DNA of 64,000 bases, taken from the NCBI RefSeq assembly GCF_003641205.1, contig NZ_CP032762.1, forward strand, positions 4,794,001 through 4,858,000. The letters run 5' to 3'. The stretch comes from Rhodococcus sp. P1Y (lineage in GTDB: Bacteria > Actinomycetota > Actinomycetes > Mycobacteriales > Mycobacteriaceae). Shown one piece after another: positions 1-8,741 of the stretch. Both the position numbers and the translations under genes were made by a program. The notes beneath the pieces were generated by a model that was not told the DNA's origin, made no database searches, and was given only the letters and a program-made list of their open reading frames with translations. How positions within the stretch are numbered: position 1 is the stretch's first letter; each line of letters begins with the position of its first letter.

Positions 1-1817
1 TCGAGCTCAACGAACCGTCGAAAGAACAACTGAAGCAACCACATACGGACCGTCGGGCCTTCATCGTCCTGCGTGACCGCGACGCACATGCCACCTTCGA
101 GGCGGTCGTCTCCCTCACCGAGAATGCGGTGGTCAGCTACACCGAGATCGCCGATGCCCAACCACCCATCACTCTCGAAGAATTCTTGCAGTGCGAGGAC
201 GTCATCAAAGCCGACCCGCGTTGGCAGGACGCGATGATCAACCGCGGCGTCACCAACTTCAGTCTGGCGATGGTCGACAAATGGGCCAGCGGTCACACCA
301 CCGACGACGACAACCCCGGTGGTCGACGCCTCGCCCGCCCGCTCACCTTCGTTCGCAGCGAAGCCCAGGAGAACGGGTACGCCCGCCCCGTCGAAAACCT
401 GGTCGTGACAGTCGATATGGACGCGATGGAAGTCGTCGACGTTGCCGACACCGGCGTCGTACCCATCCCCCGGACTCCCGGCAACTACCTCCCCGGCTTC
501 TACGAACGCCCTGGCAACGTCCCCGAGTTCGCTGAGCAGCGGGCTCCAATGAAGAAGATCGATATCACCCAGCCCGACGGGCCGTCGTTCACCGTCGATG
601 GTCACTACGTCGAGTGGGCCAATTGGCGGCTGCGCGTGGGTTTCACGCCGCGCGAAGGTCTCGTTCTGCACGACGTCAGCTACGTCGATCGCGGCACAGT
701 CCGTCCTGTCATCCACCGCGCGTCATTGTCGGAAATGTACGTCCCCTACGGCGATCCCGGTGACAGTCAATGGAACAAGAACGTCTTCGACGAGGGTGAG
801 TACGGGCTGGGCGTTCTCGCGAATTCACTTCAGCTGGGCTGCGACTGCCTGGGCGAAATTCACTACTTCGACGCGTACGTGAACGATCAGGACGGCCAAC
901 CCATCGAGCTGCCGAACGCGATCTGCATGCACGAGGAGGACTACAGCATCGGCTGGAAGCACACCGACTTCCGCGACAACCTCGGGCAAGTTCGTCGCAA
1001 TCGCCGCCTGGTCGTGTCGTTCTTCGCGACGGTCGGCAACTACGACTACGGCTTCTACTGGAACCTCTACTTGGACGGGTCGATCGAGTTCGAGATCAAG
1101 CTGACCGGCATCATCTCCACCGGCGCGATCGAGCAGGGCCAGGTTCCCGAGTTCGGCACCCTCGTCGCACCCGGCCTGTACGGGCCTCATCACCAGCACT
1201 TCTTCAGTGTGCGGCTGGACATGAAAGTCGACGGCGAGCGCAACAATCTGTACGAGCTCGAAGCCGAGGCTGTGCCAGTCGGACCCGAGAATCCGCACGG
1301 CAACGCGTGGCGTCAGACCAAGCGTCAGCTCACCAGCGAATCGGAGGCGCAGCGGGTCGCAGATCCGCTCAAGGCTCGTAGTTGGCTGATCGCCAATGCG
1401 GACAGGACGAACAAGCTCGGTGGGCACATCGGGTACAAGATCGAACCTTCGGGAGCGGTGGCTTTGCCTCTCGCGCAGCCCGGTTCGCAGCAGGCGCGCC
1501 GCGGCGGCTTCGCGACCAAGCACATGTGGGCAACACCTTTCACCGAACGCGAGCGATACGCGGCCGGTGAGTACGTCGCCCAGAACCCCGGGCACGACGG
1601 CCTCGTTGCCTACACCGCTCAGGACCGGTCACTCGACGGCGCGGACTTGGTTATCTGGCCGACGGTCGCAGCGCACCACGTCGTGCGTCCGGAGGATTGG
1701 CCGGTCATGCCGGTCAGTCACGTCAGTCTGCACCTCAAGCCAACGGGTTTCTTCGACGGGAACCCGATGCTCGATCTGGCGCCGGAGACCCCGAAGGTGG
1801 GTGGTCACTGCTGCTAG
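1..1817 (+). CDS. Copper-containing amine oxidase, 5' end outside window
   Basis: The reading frame is open from the first bases of the window (codons start at base 3), so this is the C-terminal part of a larger protein. It oxidatively deaminates primary amines to aldehyde, ammonia and hydrogen peroxide using copper and a tyrosine-derived topaquinone. The cofactor site NYDY is visible, with the Tyr codon at 1041-1043, inside a conserved block reading NYDYGFYWNLYLDG. A His-rich copper-ligand segment (HHQH, bases 1188-1199) follows at the expected distance. It may feed amine-derived carbon and nitrogen, but no partner gene is on the same transcript here. A tyramine-oxidase-type annotation would be reasonable; exact substrate is not readable from the sequence. 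Confidence 0.93.
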   Translation, partial: ELNEPSKEQLKQPHTDRRAFIVLRDRDAHATFEAVVSLTENAVVSYTEIADAQPPITLEEFLQCEDVIKADPRWQDAMINRGVTNFSLAMVDKWASGHTTDDDNPGGRRLARPLTFVRSEAQENGYARPVENLVVTVDMDAMEVVDVADTGVVPIPRTPGNYLPGFYERPGNVPEFAEQRAPMKKIDITQPDGPSFTVDGHYVEWANWRLRVGFTPREGLVLHDVSYVDRGTVRPVIHRASLSEMYVPYGDPGDSQWNKNVFDEGEYGLGVLANSLQLGCDCLGEIHYFDAYVNDQDGQPIELPNAICMHEEDYSIGWKHTDFRDNLGQVRRNRRLVVSFFATVGNYDYGFYWNLYLDGSIEFEIKLTGIISTGAIEQGQVPEFGTLVAPGLYGPHHQHFFSVRLDMKVDGERNNLYELEAEAVPVGPENPHGNAWRQTKRQLTSESEAQRVADPLKARSWLIANADRTNKLGGHIGYKIEPSGAVALPLAQPGSQQARRGGFATKHMWATPFTERERYAAGEYVAQNPGHDGLVAYTAQDRSLDGADLVIWPTVAAHHVVRPEDWPVMPVSHVSLHLKPTGFFDGNPMLDLAPETPKVGGHCC

Positions 1818-1934
1818 GCTTTTCCGTCGCATGTGAGTGGAAATACGTAGTAAGATTTGTATTTTCGTTCGCGTGCGGGCGGGAAGTTCCAGCTTCGGAA
1901 CGGTGTCAGCCGGCAACGGATAGCATCGGTGGGC

Positions 1935-2222
1935 ATGGAACCGCAGAGTTACTCATCCGGCGAACGGGTGTTCGGCCCGCCCCGAGGGACGTTCGATGCC
2001 GATTGGGCCGCAACCGCGCTTCGCTCGAATCAACCGGGTCTGGACTTCGCGACATCGGTACGCCTCATGGAGCGAGCATGGGAGCTTCTGCGGTCGCGTG
2101 ATCTCAGAGGGGCGGAACTTGCGAACGCACTCGTCGACGATGGGGATTCCGAGGATGCCATCACCGACTCCGCGGCGGCAGTGGCAACCGAAATTGCAGA
2201 GCTCTACCTCGATCGCGCCTGA
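1935..2222 (+). CDS. Small hypothetical protein, 95 aa
   Basis: I do not recognise this family. The frame is open from 1857, but ATG 1935 (MEPQSYSSG) is the likelier start because the residues before it are Arg-rich and low-complexity, as in read-through of noncoding DNA. The product is acidic and helical in its C-terminal half (segments like DFATSVRLMERAWELL and ITDSAAAVATEIAELYL), has no signal peptide or membrane segment, and stands alone between the amine oxidase and a convergent toxin gene. It could be a small regulatory or structural protein; no function is assigned. Confidence 0.5.
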   Translation: MEPQSYSSGERVFGPPRGTFDADWAATALRSNQPGLDFATSVRLMERAWELLRSRDLRGAELANALVDDGDSEDAITDSAAAVATEIAELYLDRA

Positions 2223-2377
2223 CTGTCGGCTTGCTTAGAGGCATGCACCGCCCTATTGCTGGCTCAACGCACCATGGACACGGAGAACAGCGAGTGCGGC
2301 GGCTTCCATATCTTCGTGTCTTTTCATCGGTGACCACGGTATCCGATCTACGTCGACGACAAAGCCGCGTCCAGTCG

Positions 2378-2758
2378 CTAGACAGCGTCGATTCGAAGCA
2401 AAGCCTCGGTTCCCTTCAGGTCCTGCGCATTTCGCGTCACGAGACGTGCGCCGCGGGCGTGCGCAGTTGCTGCAATCATCAGGTCGAATGCGCGCGCGTG
2501 CGGACGTCCGCCAGTCGCGCGGACGGCTGCGGCGAGTTGCCCATAACTTCGCGCAGTCTTGTCGTCGACCGCGAGTGGCTCGAAAGTTCGCTCGATGGCT
2601 ACGAGCCGTTGTAGTCGTAGAGCGCGCTGCTCCGGCGTCAGTGCGACGAGCAGGCCGAAATGCAGTTCCGCAAGGCTGATGGCACTTATCGCGAGGTCAC
2701 CCTCGATACGCTCGGGAGAGTCCCCGATCAGCACACTCGTGTCGAGGACGGTCCTCAC
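2378..2758 (-). CDS. vapC: VapC-family PIN-domain toxin ribonuclease
   Basis: A PIN-domain protein of 126 residues starting at GTG 2758 (VRTVLDTSVLIG). The acidic metal-binding residues of the fold are visible: LDTSVLIG at the N-terminus, SLAELHFG in the middle and FDLMIAATAHARGARLVTRNAQDL towards the C-terminus. VapC toxins cleave specific RNAs, often tRNA or rRNA, and are held inactive by a VapB partner encoded just upstream. The start overlaps the stop of the upstream antitoxin-like frame by 4 bases, the usual coupled arrangement. The upstream antitoxin looks truncated, so the toxin may now be expressed without its own antitoxin, or be silent. The longer frame to 2866 is Arg-rich out-of-frame antitoxin sequence and was not used. 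Confidence 0.85.
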   Translation of the reverse strand: MRTVLDTSVLIGDSPERIEGDLAISAISLAELHFGLLVALTPEQRALRLQRLVAIERTFEPLAVDDKTARSYGQLAAAVRATGGRPHARAFDLMIAATAHARGARLVTRNAQDLKGTEALLRIDAV

Positions 2759-2970
2759 TCTTGCCACGGATCGCGGGCGGGGTCGTCGATCATTGCCAGA
2801 TCGGCAGCAAGCGTCGGATCGGGTGCAGTGTCGAAAACGGCGGCGATGTCGTCGAAGCTGTTCCATTGCTGACGCGCAGCAGGTCCGAGAACCGCACTCG
2901 GGCGCCCGGCGAATGGGACTAGCCTGTCGACAAATCTACTAACCCGACACAAAGCGAAGCAAAACAACAA
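2755..2970 (-). pseudogene. vapB: Truncated VapB/Phd-type antitoxin remnant
   Basis: The frame ending at 2755 overlaps the toxin start by 4 bases and ends in an antitoxin-like toxin-binding tail (NSFDDIAAVF, then LAADLAMIDDPARDPW). The middle, RLVPFAGRPSA, resembles the segment after the DNA-binding domain in Phd/VapB proteins. What is missing is the N-terminal DNA-binding fold: upstream the frame reads a hydrophobic, unrelated stretch beginning MLFCFALCRV, and neither this nor the adjacent frames recover it before the end of the next gene at 3015. I infer that the 5' end was deleted when the neighbouring module arrived. A shortened antitoxin that still neutralises VapC cannot be excluded. 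Confidence 0.55.
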
Positions 2971-3014
2971 TACTTCTTGCGTTAGATGTTTTGAGATCCG
3001 AGAAGGCTTCTGCC

Positions 3015-4721
3015 TCAGACCATATGCAGCTCCAAGGCGGGGTCTTTCATAATTTGGTTCAGCGTGTCTCGGCCGTTCTCGGAGGGGAGCTCGTACATCG
3101 CCTCCATAGACAACTCGAACACCGAGTGCTGCGCAGACCGTTTACCTGCCAAGGCAATGCTCATCCCGAAGAGGTCACGTCGAGTTTCGTGTATTCGGTA
3201 TGCGAGATCGAACCATCGCACGGCATGCTCGAACCGACCGCTCAGCCTGCACAGGACGCCTACCCGTCGGTATAACGAGGCGGCCGCCCACGATGAACTG
3301 GCGCCTGGGAGATCGTGCACCAGTTGAGCGAGAGATTCAATCGTTGAGCAGGCGTCGACCAGTTTCTCGTTTTCAGGCCCGAATGTTTGCAAGGACTGCG
3401 CGTCCAAGCGGCCGTGGAGGACGAGTTCGGATTGGGCGATCGCGGCCCAGGAGGCCAATCCGAGCCCTCCGAACCGGCGCTCAGCCAGCTCCAGATACAC
3501 AACCGGCGACTCGTGGTTGGACACTCCTGACAACAGCGCAACTCGAATCGCCGAGCCCATCCACAAAGCGCACTCGGCAGTGAGTCGAACAAAATTTCCA
3601 CCGTCTGCAAATTCGAATCCCCGACGCGCAGACTGCAACGATTGCGAAAAGTCAAGTTTCTCGGCGTAGAAACGCGCCAGAACCATGTCGCACGCAGACT
3701 CGCCATAACGGTCCTGCGTCTGACCGAAAAGGGTTCGAGACTCGAACAGATGATCAACAGCGGCAGAAAGACCTGTTGGGGTAAATACAGCCTTAGAGTA
3801 CAAAATCCATGCTCGCTGCATCGCCGCGCTGTTGGATTCCTGACCCTTCAACAGCGCATCTGCCTGGGTGAGCAGATCAAATGCATTAGCGCGGTCACCC
3901 TCCGGGTCTTCCACCGTCGTTCGTGCAATCTCGTACAGGCCAACGGCTTGGATGAAGTCGTCTCCGGTGTCGTCCCCCAGTTCGGAAATTTGCTCTGCGA
4001 CAGTACGAGCCTCGGTCAGTGCGCGATTGGAACGCAAAACCATGCACGCTGCCGAGAGCGAGTCCGCTCGGACTGCGGCATCGATAGCTCTGTCGGCCCC
4101 CACCCGATTCAGGGTCGAAACATAAGGAAGCCCGAACGCAGGCTTCACCCTGGCGGCAGACCGCGCATCTCGAGCTGCTTCTGTTTGCGTCGATCGAAAT
4201 TCGACTATGTTTCGCCCGGGAACCACCGACCCCTGATCACCAGCTGAAAGCTCATATATTCGGAACCGCCCATCGTTCGGGTCAGTCGACGGGCCTCGCA
4301 GATCCCCGTCTTCGACAAGTATGCGCAAAGCGCGTGACACAACGGTAGGGGGCGAACCCACCGTCTTCGCGATGTCCGTCGGTCGACGGGCACCGGCCTG
4401 GATTGCCAACAATATCCGCGCGCGCACTGAGGCGTTCGAGGGATCTCCCGCGGCCTCGTCGAGTTCGCGCCTGTGAACGTACTGCCGGACGACGCCCAGT
4501 AATGCCGACAACACGGGTTGCCACGCCGTCTCGGAACCATCAGTCGGGTGGTCTCGCGATTGGGTCAAGTCAGTCAGCAAATCCGCAATGTCGCGCTCGG
4601 CCGATTCGCTCTGCAGGACGTCTGCGATCGCTTGGCCCAAAATAGGCGCCGATCGGCGATCCGGCGTTCGGTTCAGCAGGCGAGGGAAAGCGTCAACGAA
4701 TCGCTCGTAGGCAGTAGGCAC
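3015..4721 (-). CDS. Winged-helix DNA-binding protein with TPR-like repeats
   Basis: A 568-residue protein from GTG 4721. After about 90 helical residues comes a winged helix at roughly 95-160: VRARILLAIQAG, then DIAKTVGSPPTVVSRALRIL as the recognition-helix region, then DGRFRIYEL as the wing. The rest, from about 190, is a long series of helix pairs with Ala/Leu/Tyr patterning (for example ANAFDLLTQADALLKGQ and EHAVRWFDLAYRIHETRRD) typical of TPR arrays. It probably binds DNA through the N-terminus and a partner or ligand through the repeats. It lies 37 bases downstream of the nitrilase-fold gene on the same strand, so the two are likely co-transcribed. Function of the pair is unknown; regulator plus effector is one reading. 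Confidence 0.7.
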   Translation of the reverse strand: MPTAYERFVDAFPRLLNRTPDRRSAPILGQAIADVLQSESAERDIADLLTDLTQSRDHPTDGSETAWQPVLSALLGVVRQYVHRRELDEAAGDPSNASVRARILLAIQAGARRPTDIAKTVGSPPTVVSRALRILVEDGDLRGPSTDPNDGRFRIYELSAGDQGSVVPGRNIVEFRSTQTEAARDARSAARVKPAFGLPYVSTLNRVGADRAIDAAVRADSLSAACMVLRSNRALTEARTVAEQISELGDDTGDDFIQAVGLYEIARTTVEDPEGDRANAFDLLTQADALLKGQESNSAAMQRAWILYSKAVFTPTGLSAAVDHLFESRTLFGQTQDRYGESACDMVLARFYAEKLDFSQSLQSARRGFEFADGGNFVRLTAECALWMGSAIRVALLSGVSNHESPVVYLELAERRFGGLGLASWAAIAQSELVLHGRLDAQSLQTFGPENEKLVDACSTIESLAQLVHDLPGASSSWAAASLYRRVGVLCRLSGRFEHAVRWFDLAYRIHETRRDLFGMSIALAGKRSAQHSVFELSMEAMYELPSENGRDTLNQIMKDPALELHMV

Positions 4722-4758
4722 TCCCTATTGCACCTGCAAAACGCAGCGATGTCAAGTA

Positions 4759-6228
4759 CTAGTCAATGATCTTGACTGATTCGAAATCTTCTCCGACCCT
4801 CAGAAGAGCGGCGCTCGGAAAAATTTCCGCTGCGTACTGTGACTCCCGTGTTGCACGAACCGGTCCGACCCACAACGCGGAGCTTGGACTGCACCCATCG
4901 ATCATCGATTCCCAGGATTTCGGATTGTTCACCATAACGGTGGATACCTGGGCGGCTGCGGACAAGCCTTGCGCGAGCCCCAGGAACTCCTCCACGCGCG
5001 GCGTCATCGACGCAACGTAGACAACTGTAGGCGCGACAGTCCGCAAAATGTTCTGCACATCGTCATCCAGGTAGTCCGAGCAAATCAGCACCATCGCAGT
5101 CGTTGTCTCGCCCAAGAACAATCTGACGCTGCGGCCAAGTTCTACGTCTTCTCGGTACCTCGTAGTCCCGAAGTTGAAATCGAAGGCGCCTACCTTGTCG
5201 TGTGTTCGATCCGAAATCGTGCGCTTACCGGGGAAGTACGTCGTCAACGAATTCCTCCGCGAACCCGATGCGTCGACGTGATGCAGACTGCCGCCGATCA
5301 CGACCTCGAGCATGTTTCGGTCGACAGTCCCGTCGAGCATAGATTGCACTGCCCGACCGAGTATCTGCTGACGGACTGGAGTCGACGAAAGTTCAGGAAA
5401 CATAACAACCTGTGCGCCTGCGGAAGCAAGCCTCTCTAACCCCGACGCAAGGTACCTGCCTTCGACAACCTCTGAATCCGATTCGGCACCGTCGGCATCA
5501 GCACCTCGGAGGGCGAACTGAACATTGAACACCGTGTGCGCCTCATGGTCTTGTATGAGCTCCTGTACGTCCAAATCGATCATGGACGAATTGGGAAACA
5601 CGAGACCGATAGTCAATGCCGCGTCGGTGCCTGCCCCGGCCGACTTTTTCGGATCGAATCGATTTCCCGCGACTGTGTCGACGACGACGTCGAGACGCAT
5701 GCCATCGTCCCACAGCGCAAGACCTGGCACCTTCCCAGTTCCTCGCGGGTTCCGCATGATGCTCGGTTTCGCGGTCAACCCGCTCGCTGCAACTCTCCCG
5801 CCCGCCCGGACCAACCCGTACAACACAGGCGGTCCTGAGAGTGAGACCGGCACCGCGTCACCCTCGACAAGAATCTGTCCGTCCTCGAACAGTGAGAGCG
5901 ATGCTTTCAAGAATCCGCCGACTTCCACGGATAGAGCTTGTGCGACATACCATGCCGCGAGTTGTGGCGACCCATAGCCCTCGATCGCAGCAACGATGGC
6001 TTCGACGTCCGCACTCATGAGGACTGGGCCAGCCGGGCCAACACCTGCCAAGACTGCGGCCGCCAGACTCTGGCTCGTAATGTCGTCCAGGGCGCGGTGC
6101 GATCCAAATTTCGACGTGTCGACGACTCCGACTTCCGAAGAGGCAAATCGCAGGCATTCACTAGCCAATTCGTAGGGACTCACCGCCTGACGTGCGCGAA
6201 CACTGAACTCGCCGATCTCGTACTCCAC
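4759..6228 (-). CDS. Nitrilase-superfamily (carbon-nitrogen hydrolase fold) protein
   Basis: The C-terminal half (from about residue 205) has the three nitrilase-superfamily catalytic residues in order. In the numbering of the longest frame (GTG 6252) these are Glu287 in VVMFPELSS, Lys353 in RTHDKVGAF and Cys391 in VLICSDY. The N-terminal 200 residues are not a known nitrilase part and carry no membrane segment or signal peptide. The family hydrolyses or transfers amide and nitrile groups. I prefer GTG 6228 over GTG 6252 because a purine-rich GAGGGGGAG lies at 6235-6243, correctly spaced. It is the first gene of a two-gene unit with the wHTH/TPR protein. Nitrilase domains occur in some anti-phage systems (for example fused to reverse transcriptases), so a defence role is possible but not shown. 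Confidence 0.72.
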   Translation of the reverse strand: MEYEIGEFSVRARQAVSPYELASECLRFASSEVGVVDTSKFGSHRALDDITSQSLAAAVLAGVGPAGPVLMSADVEAIVAAIEGYGSPQLAAWYVAQALSVEVGGFLKASLSLFEDGQILVEGDAVPVSLSGPPVLYGLVRAGGRVAASGLTAKPSIMRNPRGTGKVPGLALWDDGMRLDVVVDTVAGNRFDPKKSAGAGTDAALTIGLVFPNSSMIDLDVQELIQDHEAHTVFNVQFALRGADADGAESDSEVVEGRYLASGLERLASAGAQVVMFPELSSTPVRQQILGRAVQSMLDGTVDRNMLEVVIGGSLHHVDASGSRRNSLTTYFPGKRTISDRTHDKVGAFDFNFGTTRYREDVELGRSVRLFLGETTTAMVLICSDYLDDDVQNILRTVAPTVVYVASMTPRVEEFLGLAQGLSAAAQVSTVMVNNPKSWESMIDGCSPSSALWVGPVRATRESQYAAEIFPSAALLRVGEDFESVKIID

Positions 6229-6665
6229 GCGGCACTCCCCCTCGATATGCACGACAGCGCTTCAGCATACGACGCGGGGGACGAACATCGACGAGATCGA
6301 GGGAACAAGATCGTTTCAGCAATCGCTTGTCCAACTGCCGGGCAAGTCAGGAACCGGAGCGGCTCACGCGCTTGCCGAAATCCGCCTATCGACGCCGCTC
6401 CGCTACGTCTTTTGCGTCAGCGTTTGAGCAGCTCCGGCTTCAGCCAACACGAACACCTCAATCATGAGCACATTGGTCAACATGATCAAGGCCGTAGGGT
6501 CACACCGACAGACTGGCCAATCGCAGATTCGATCACGTTCGAATAGAACGACTTTCAAGCCTGGTTGCCCGCGGTCGATCCAGCCCAGTCGCTACTCGAC
6601 GTGGCGGTCGACCATCCTCCAGCCGGGAGCGATCACGCAAGAGCCCTGAAACAGAATGACGGCTC
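6229..6665. other. Gene-free stretch between nitrilase module and gntR
   Basis: About 440 bases with no credible gene; the only frames are short and have no recognisable composition. It should contain the promoter of the minus-strand nitrilase module at its left end and the 3' end of the minus-strand GntR gene at its right end. It may also hold the right boundary of the inserted module, since the sequence between about 6270 and 6560 looks less GC-structured than the flanking genes. No repeat or hairpin stands out. Confidence 0.5.
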
Positions 6666-7433
6666 CTAAGTCAGCGTCGCGCTCACCAACGACGAAGTCC
6701 GCACGTTCAACCGCGTCCGATCGGCCCGGAACAGATCCACCGAGTACTCGACGGGCCTCTCCTGCTGGTCGTACCCGATGCGCTCGAGCTTGAGGATCGG
6801 CGTGCCCTCCGGCTGCCCGAGCAGCGCGCCGACCGGTGCGGTCACCGTCGCCAGTTCGATCGACTCGTCCGCCATGCACACCGAAATACCGAGCAACGTC
6901 CGCAGCGTCTCGTAGACGGAGTTCAGCGGCGTCTCAAGCACACGCCCGCAGATGCTGCCGCTGAGATACATCTGCTCCAGCGACAATGTGTCGCCGTCGG
7001 CAAACCTCAAGCGCAGCAACGACACAACCGGTCCGTCGCCGAGCACTCGAGCAGCGTCTACCGAAGGACTCGTCATCCGCGCCGAGATCACCTTGGTGCC
7101 GTCACGGAAACCTTGCTCGTGCAACATCTGCGGCACACCCTTGACGGTGTTCAAGCTTCGGAGCAGTCGCCGGCTCTGACATACCGACAGCGCGCTCTCA
7201 GGCGAGGGCGAACCCGGTGACACTGCAGTCAGGTAGGCACCACCGGCGCGGCCCTTCATGCGGCGGATCACTCCATCGCGTTCGAGCAGGTCCATGGCTT
7301 TGCGCACCGTCGTGCGCGAGGTACCCAGTCGCTCGGCCAGTTCACGCTCTGGTGGTAGCCGGGGAACCGAGCGCTGTTCGAGCTCTTCCACCAGCCGCAG
7401 TAGGGCGGCATGGGTGTGCACCATCATCAGCAT
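6666..7433 (-). CDS. GntR/HutC-family transcriptional regulator with UTRA domain
   Basis: A 255-residue regulator starting at ATG 7433, chosen because AGGAGGT lies 6 bases upstream; the longer frame to 7496 has no such site. Residues about 10-75 are the GntR winged helix (LPPERELAERLGTSRTTVRKAMDLLERDGVI). The C-terminal 150 residues form a UTRA ligand-binding domain, with typical endings such as VEYSVDLFRADR. It is divergent from the catabolic operon starting at 7692 and probably represses it until a substrate or metabolite binds. The ligand cannot be read from the sequence, but would be expected to be an intermediate of that operon. Confidence 0.9.
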   Translation of the reverse strand: MLMMVHTHAALLRLVEELEQRSVPRLPPERELAERLGTSRTTVRKAMDLLERDGVIRRMKGRAGGAYLTAVSPGSPSPESALSVCQSRRLLRSLNTVKGVPQMLHEQGFRDGTKVISARMTSPSVDAARVLGDGPVVSLLRLRFADGDTLSLEQMYLSGSICGRVLETPLNSVYETLRTLLGISVCMADESIELATVTAPVGALLGQPEGTPILKLERIGYDQQERPVEYSVDLFRADRTRLNVRTSSLVSATLT

Positions 7434-7691
7434 CGGTCCACCTCCTGTCTGGTTGTGGATTGAATCTAATGGAGTGCGGGACCAGGAAACGACCATCTGC
7501 CTGCTGATTTACGCACGATTAACACCGCTGGTGTCCTATGTCATTTCGCCCAGGCGACGCGTTACACGCAGTTCACACTTCACGAACAAAACCAGAAATG
7601 GTCTACGCCCATTGTTCTAGTCGTGAGTGAGGAATTACCGCCCGGTGTCATTACGCACGCACAGGCGGCGCAGCCGCACAAAGGAGGCATC
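7434..7691. promoter_or_regulatory. Divergent control region between gntR and the catabolic operon
   Basis: The region must hold promoters for both directions. A small inverted repeat, AATGG at 7597-7601 and CCATT at 7609-7613, sits shortly before the operon and is a possible GntR-family operator, though the arms are short. The Shine-Dalgarno AAGGAGG at 7681-7687 serves the first operon gene. No other clear element was found. Confidence 0.35.
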
Positions 7692-8456
7692 GTGGAAGAT
7701 TCTCGGTCGGCCCGCGCCGCACTCGGCGTGGAGCTCGCCCGCTCGGCGGGTGAGATCGCCCGCCGCTGGTTCGACACGTCGGCCCTCGCGGTCGAGTCGA
7801 AACAGGACGGTTCCCCTGTTACGCAGGCGGATCGCGAGATCGAGCAGTACATCAGGGCCCAGGTCGCCGAGCACTACCCGGACGACAGTTTCCTCGGCGA
7901 GGAGTTCGGCGAAACCACCGGAACCACACAGTACCGCTGGATCGTCGACCCGATCGACGGTACCAAGTCCTTCGTCCACGGAGTTCCGCTGTACGCCAAC
8001 CTAATCGCCCTCGAAGAGGAGGGCACCATCGTCGCGGGCGTCATCAATTTGCCCAGCGCGGATGTGCTCATGCACGCCGAACGCGGCAAGGGATGCTGGA
8101 AAAACGGCAAGCAGGTTCACGTTTCGGACAAGACGGAACTCGACGGCGCCTACGTCATGGCCACCTGGCTCGAAGACTGGCACCCGGACTCCATCGTCGA
8201 CCTTCAGTCCGCGGGCGCCGTCATCCGAACCTGGGGCGACGCCTACGGCTACATGATGGTCGCGAGCGGCCAAGCCGAAGCGATCGTCGACTACACCACG
8301 CAGGCATACGATCTCGCCCCCATGCCGGTCATCATCGAAGAGGCCGGCGGCATGTTCACCTCGCTCGACGGAGCGCGAGACTTCAACGGTGGCAACGGCA
8401 TCGCCTCCAACGGCGCCGTGCACGACTCGGTTCTCAAAATAGTCAACCAAGGATGA
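7692..8456 (+). CDS. Inositol-monophosphatase-family phosphatase (histidinol-phosphatase-like)
   Basis: A 254-residue member of the IMPase/FBPase superfamily, Mg-dependent phosphomonoesterases. Motifs visible: SPVTQADREIE, the metal-site FLGEEFGE, the core DPIDGTKSFVHGVPLY, and the C-terminal region ending in YDLAPMPVIIEEAGG. The start is GTG 7692 because AAGGAGG lies just before it; a longer GTG start at 7623 would add a leader without family similarity. Subfamily features resemble HisN-type histidinol phosphatases, but the operon contains no other histidine gene and two kinase-fold proteins. It therefore more likely removes phosphate from a catabolic intermediate. The next gene starts 5 bases downstream. 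Confidence 0.85.
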   Translation: MEDSRSARAALGVELARSAGEIARRWFDTSALAVESKQDGSPVTQADREIEQYIRAQVAEHYPDDSFLGEEFGETTGTTQYRWIVDPIDGTKSFVHGVPLYANLIALEEEGTIVAGVINLPSADVLMHAERGKGCWKNGKQVHVSDKTELDGAYVMATWLEDWHPDSIVDLQSAGAVIRTWGDAYGYMMVASGQAEAIVDYTTQAYDLAPMPVIIEEAGGMFTSLDGARDFNGGNGIASNGAVHDSVLKIVNQG

Positions 8457-8461
8457 CGCAC

Positions 8462-8740
8462 ATGAAAGAGTACATTCGCGGCCTGAGCCAGAAGAGCATC
8501 ATGACGTTCTTCGGCAGCATCTACGCTCTTGCTCTGCTCTTCGCTCTGTTCCCTCCGCTCTACATGTGGGGCAGCGGAATTCGCTTCGAGATCCTCGGCA
8601 TTCCGTTCGCCATCATGTACTGGCTGATCAACGGACTCGTTCTCGGCCTGACCCTCTGGGGCCTCTACATCGTCGAGGACATCCGCGGCGAACTCGACGA
8701 GGACCTCCTCCCCGCTACCGCACCCCTCACTGGAGAATGA
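8462..8740 (+). CDS. Small two-helix membrane protein, DUF3311-like symporter partner
   Basis: A 92-residue protein beginning MKEYIRGL at ATG 8462, read inside a much longer out-of-frame-looking frame. It has two hydrophobic helices, about residues 14-35 (TFFGSIYALALLFALFPPLYM) and 45-70 (PFAIMYWLINGLVLGLTLWG), and an acidic C-terminus. Small proteins of this kind are regularly encoded immediately before sodium:solute symporters and are thought to be accessory subunits. Here it ends one base before the symporter start, which supports that role. Confidence 0.75.
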   Translation: MKEYIRGLSQKSIMTFFGSIYALALLFALFPPLYMWGSGIRFEILGIPFAIMYWLINGLVLGLTLWGLYIVEDIRGELDEDLLPATAPLTGE

Positions 8741-8741
8741 C

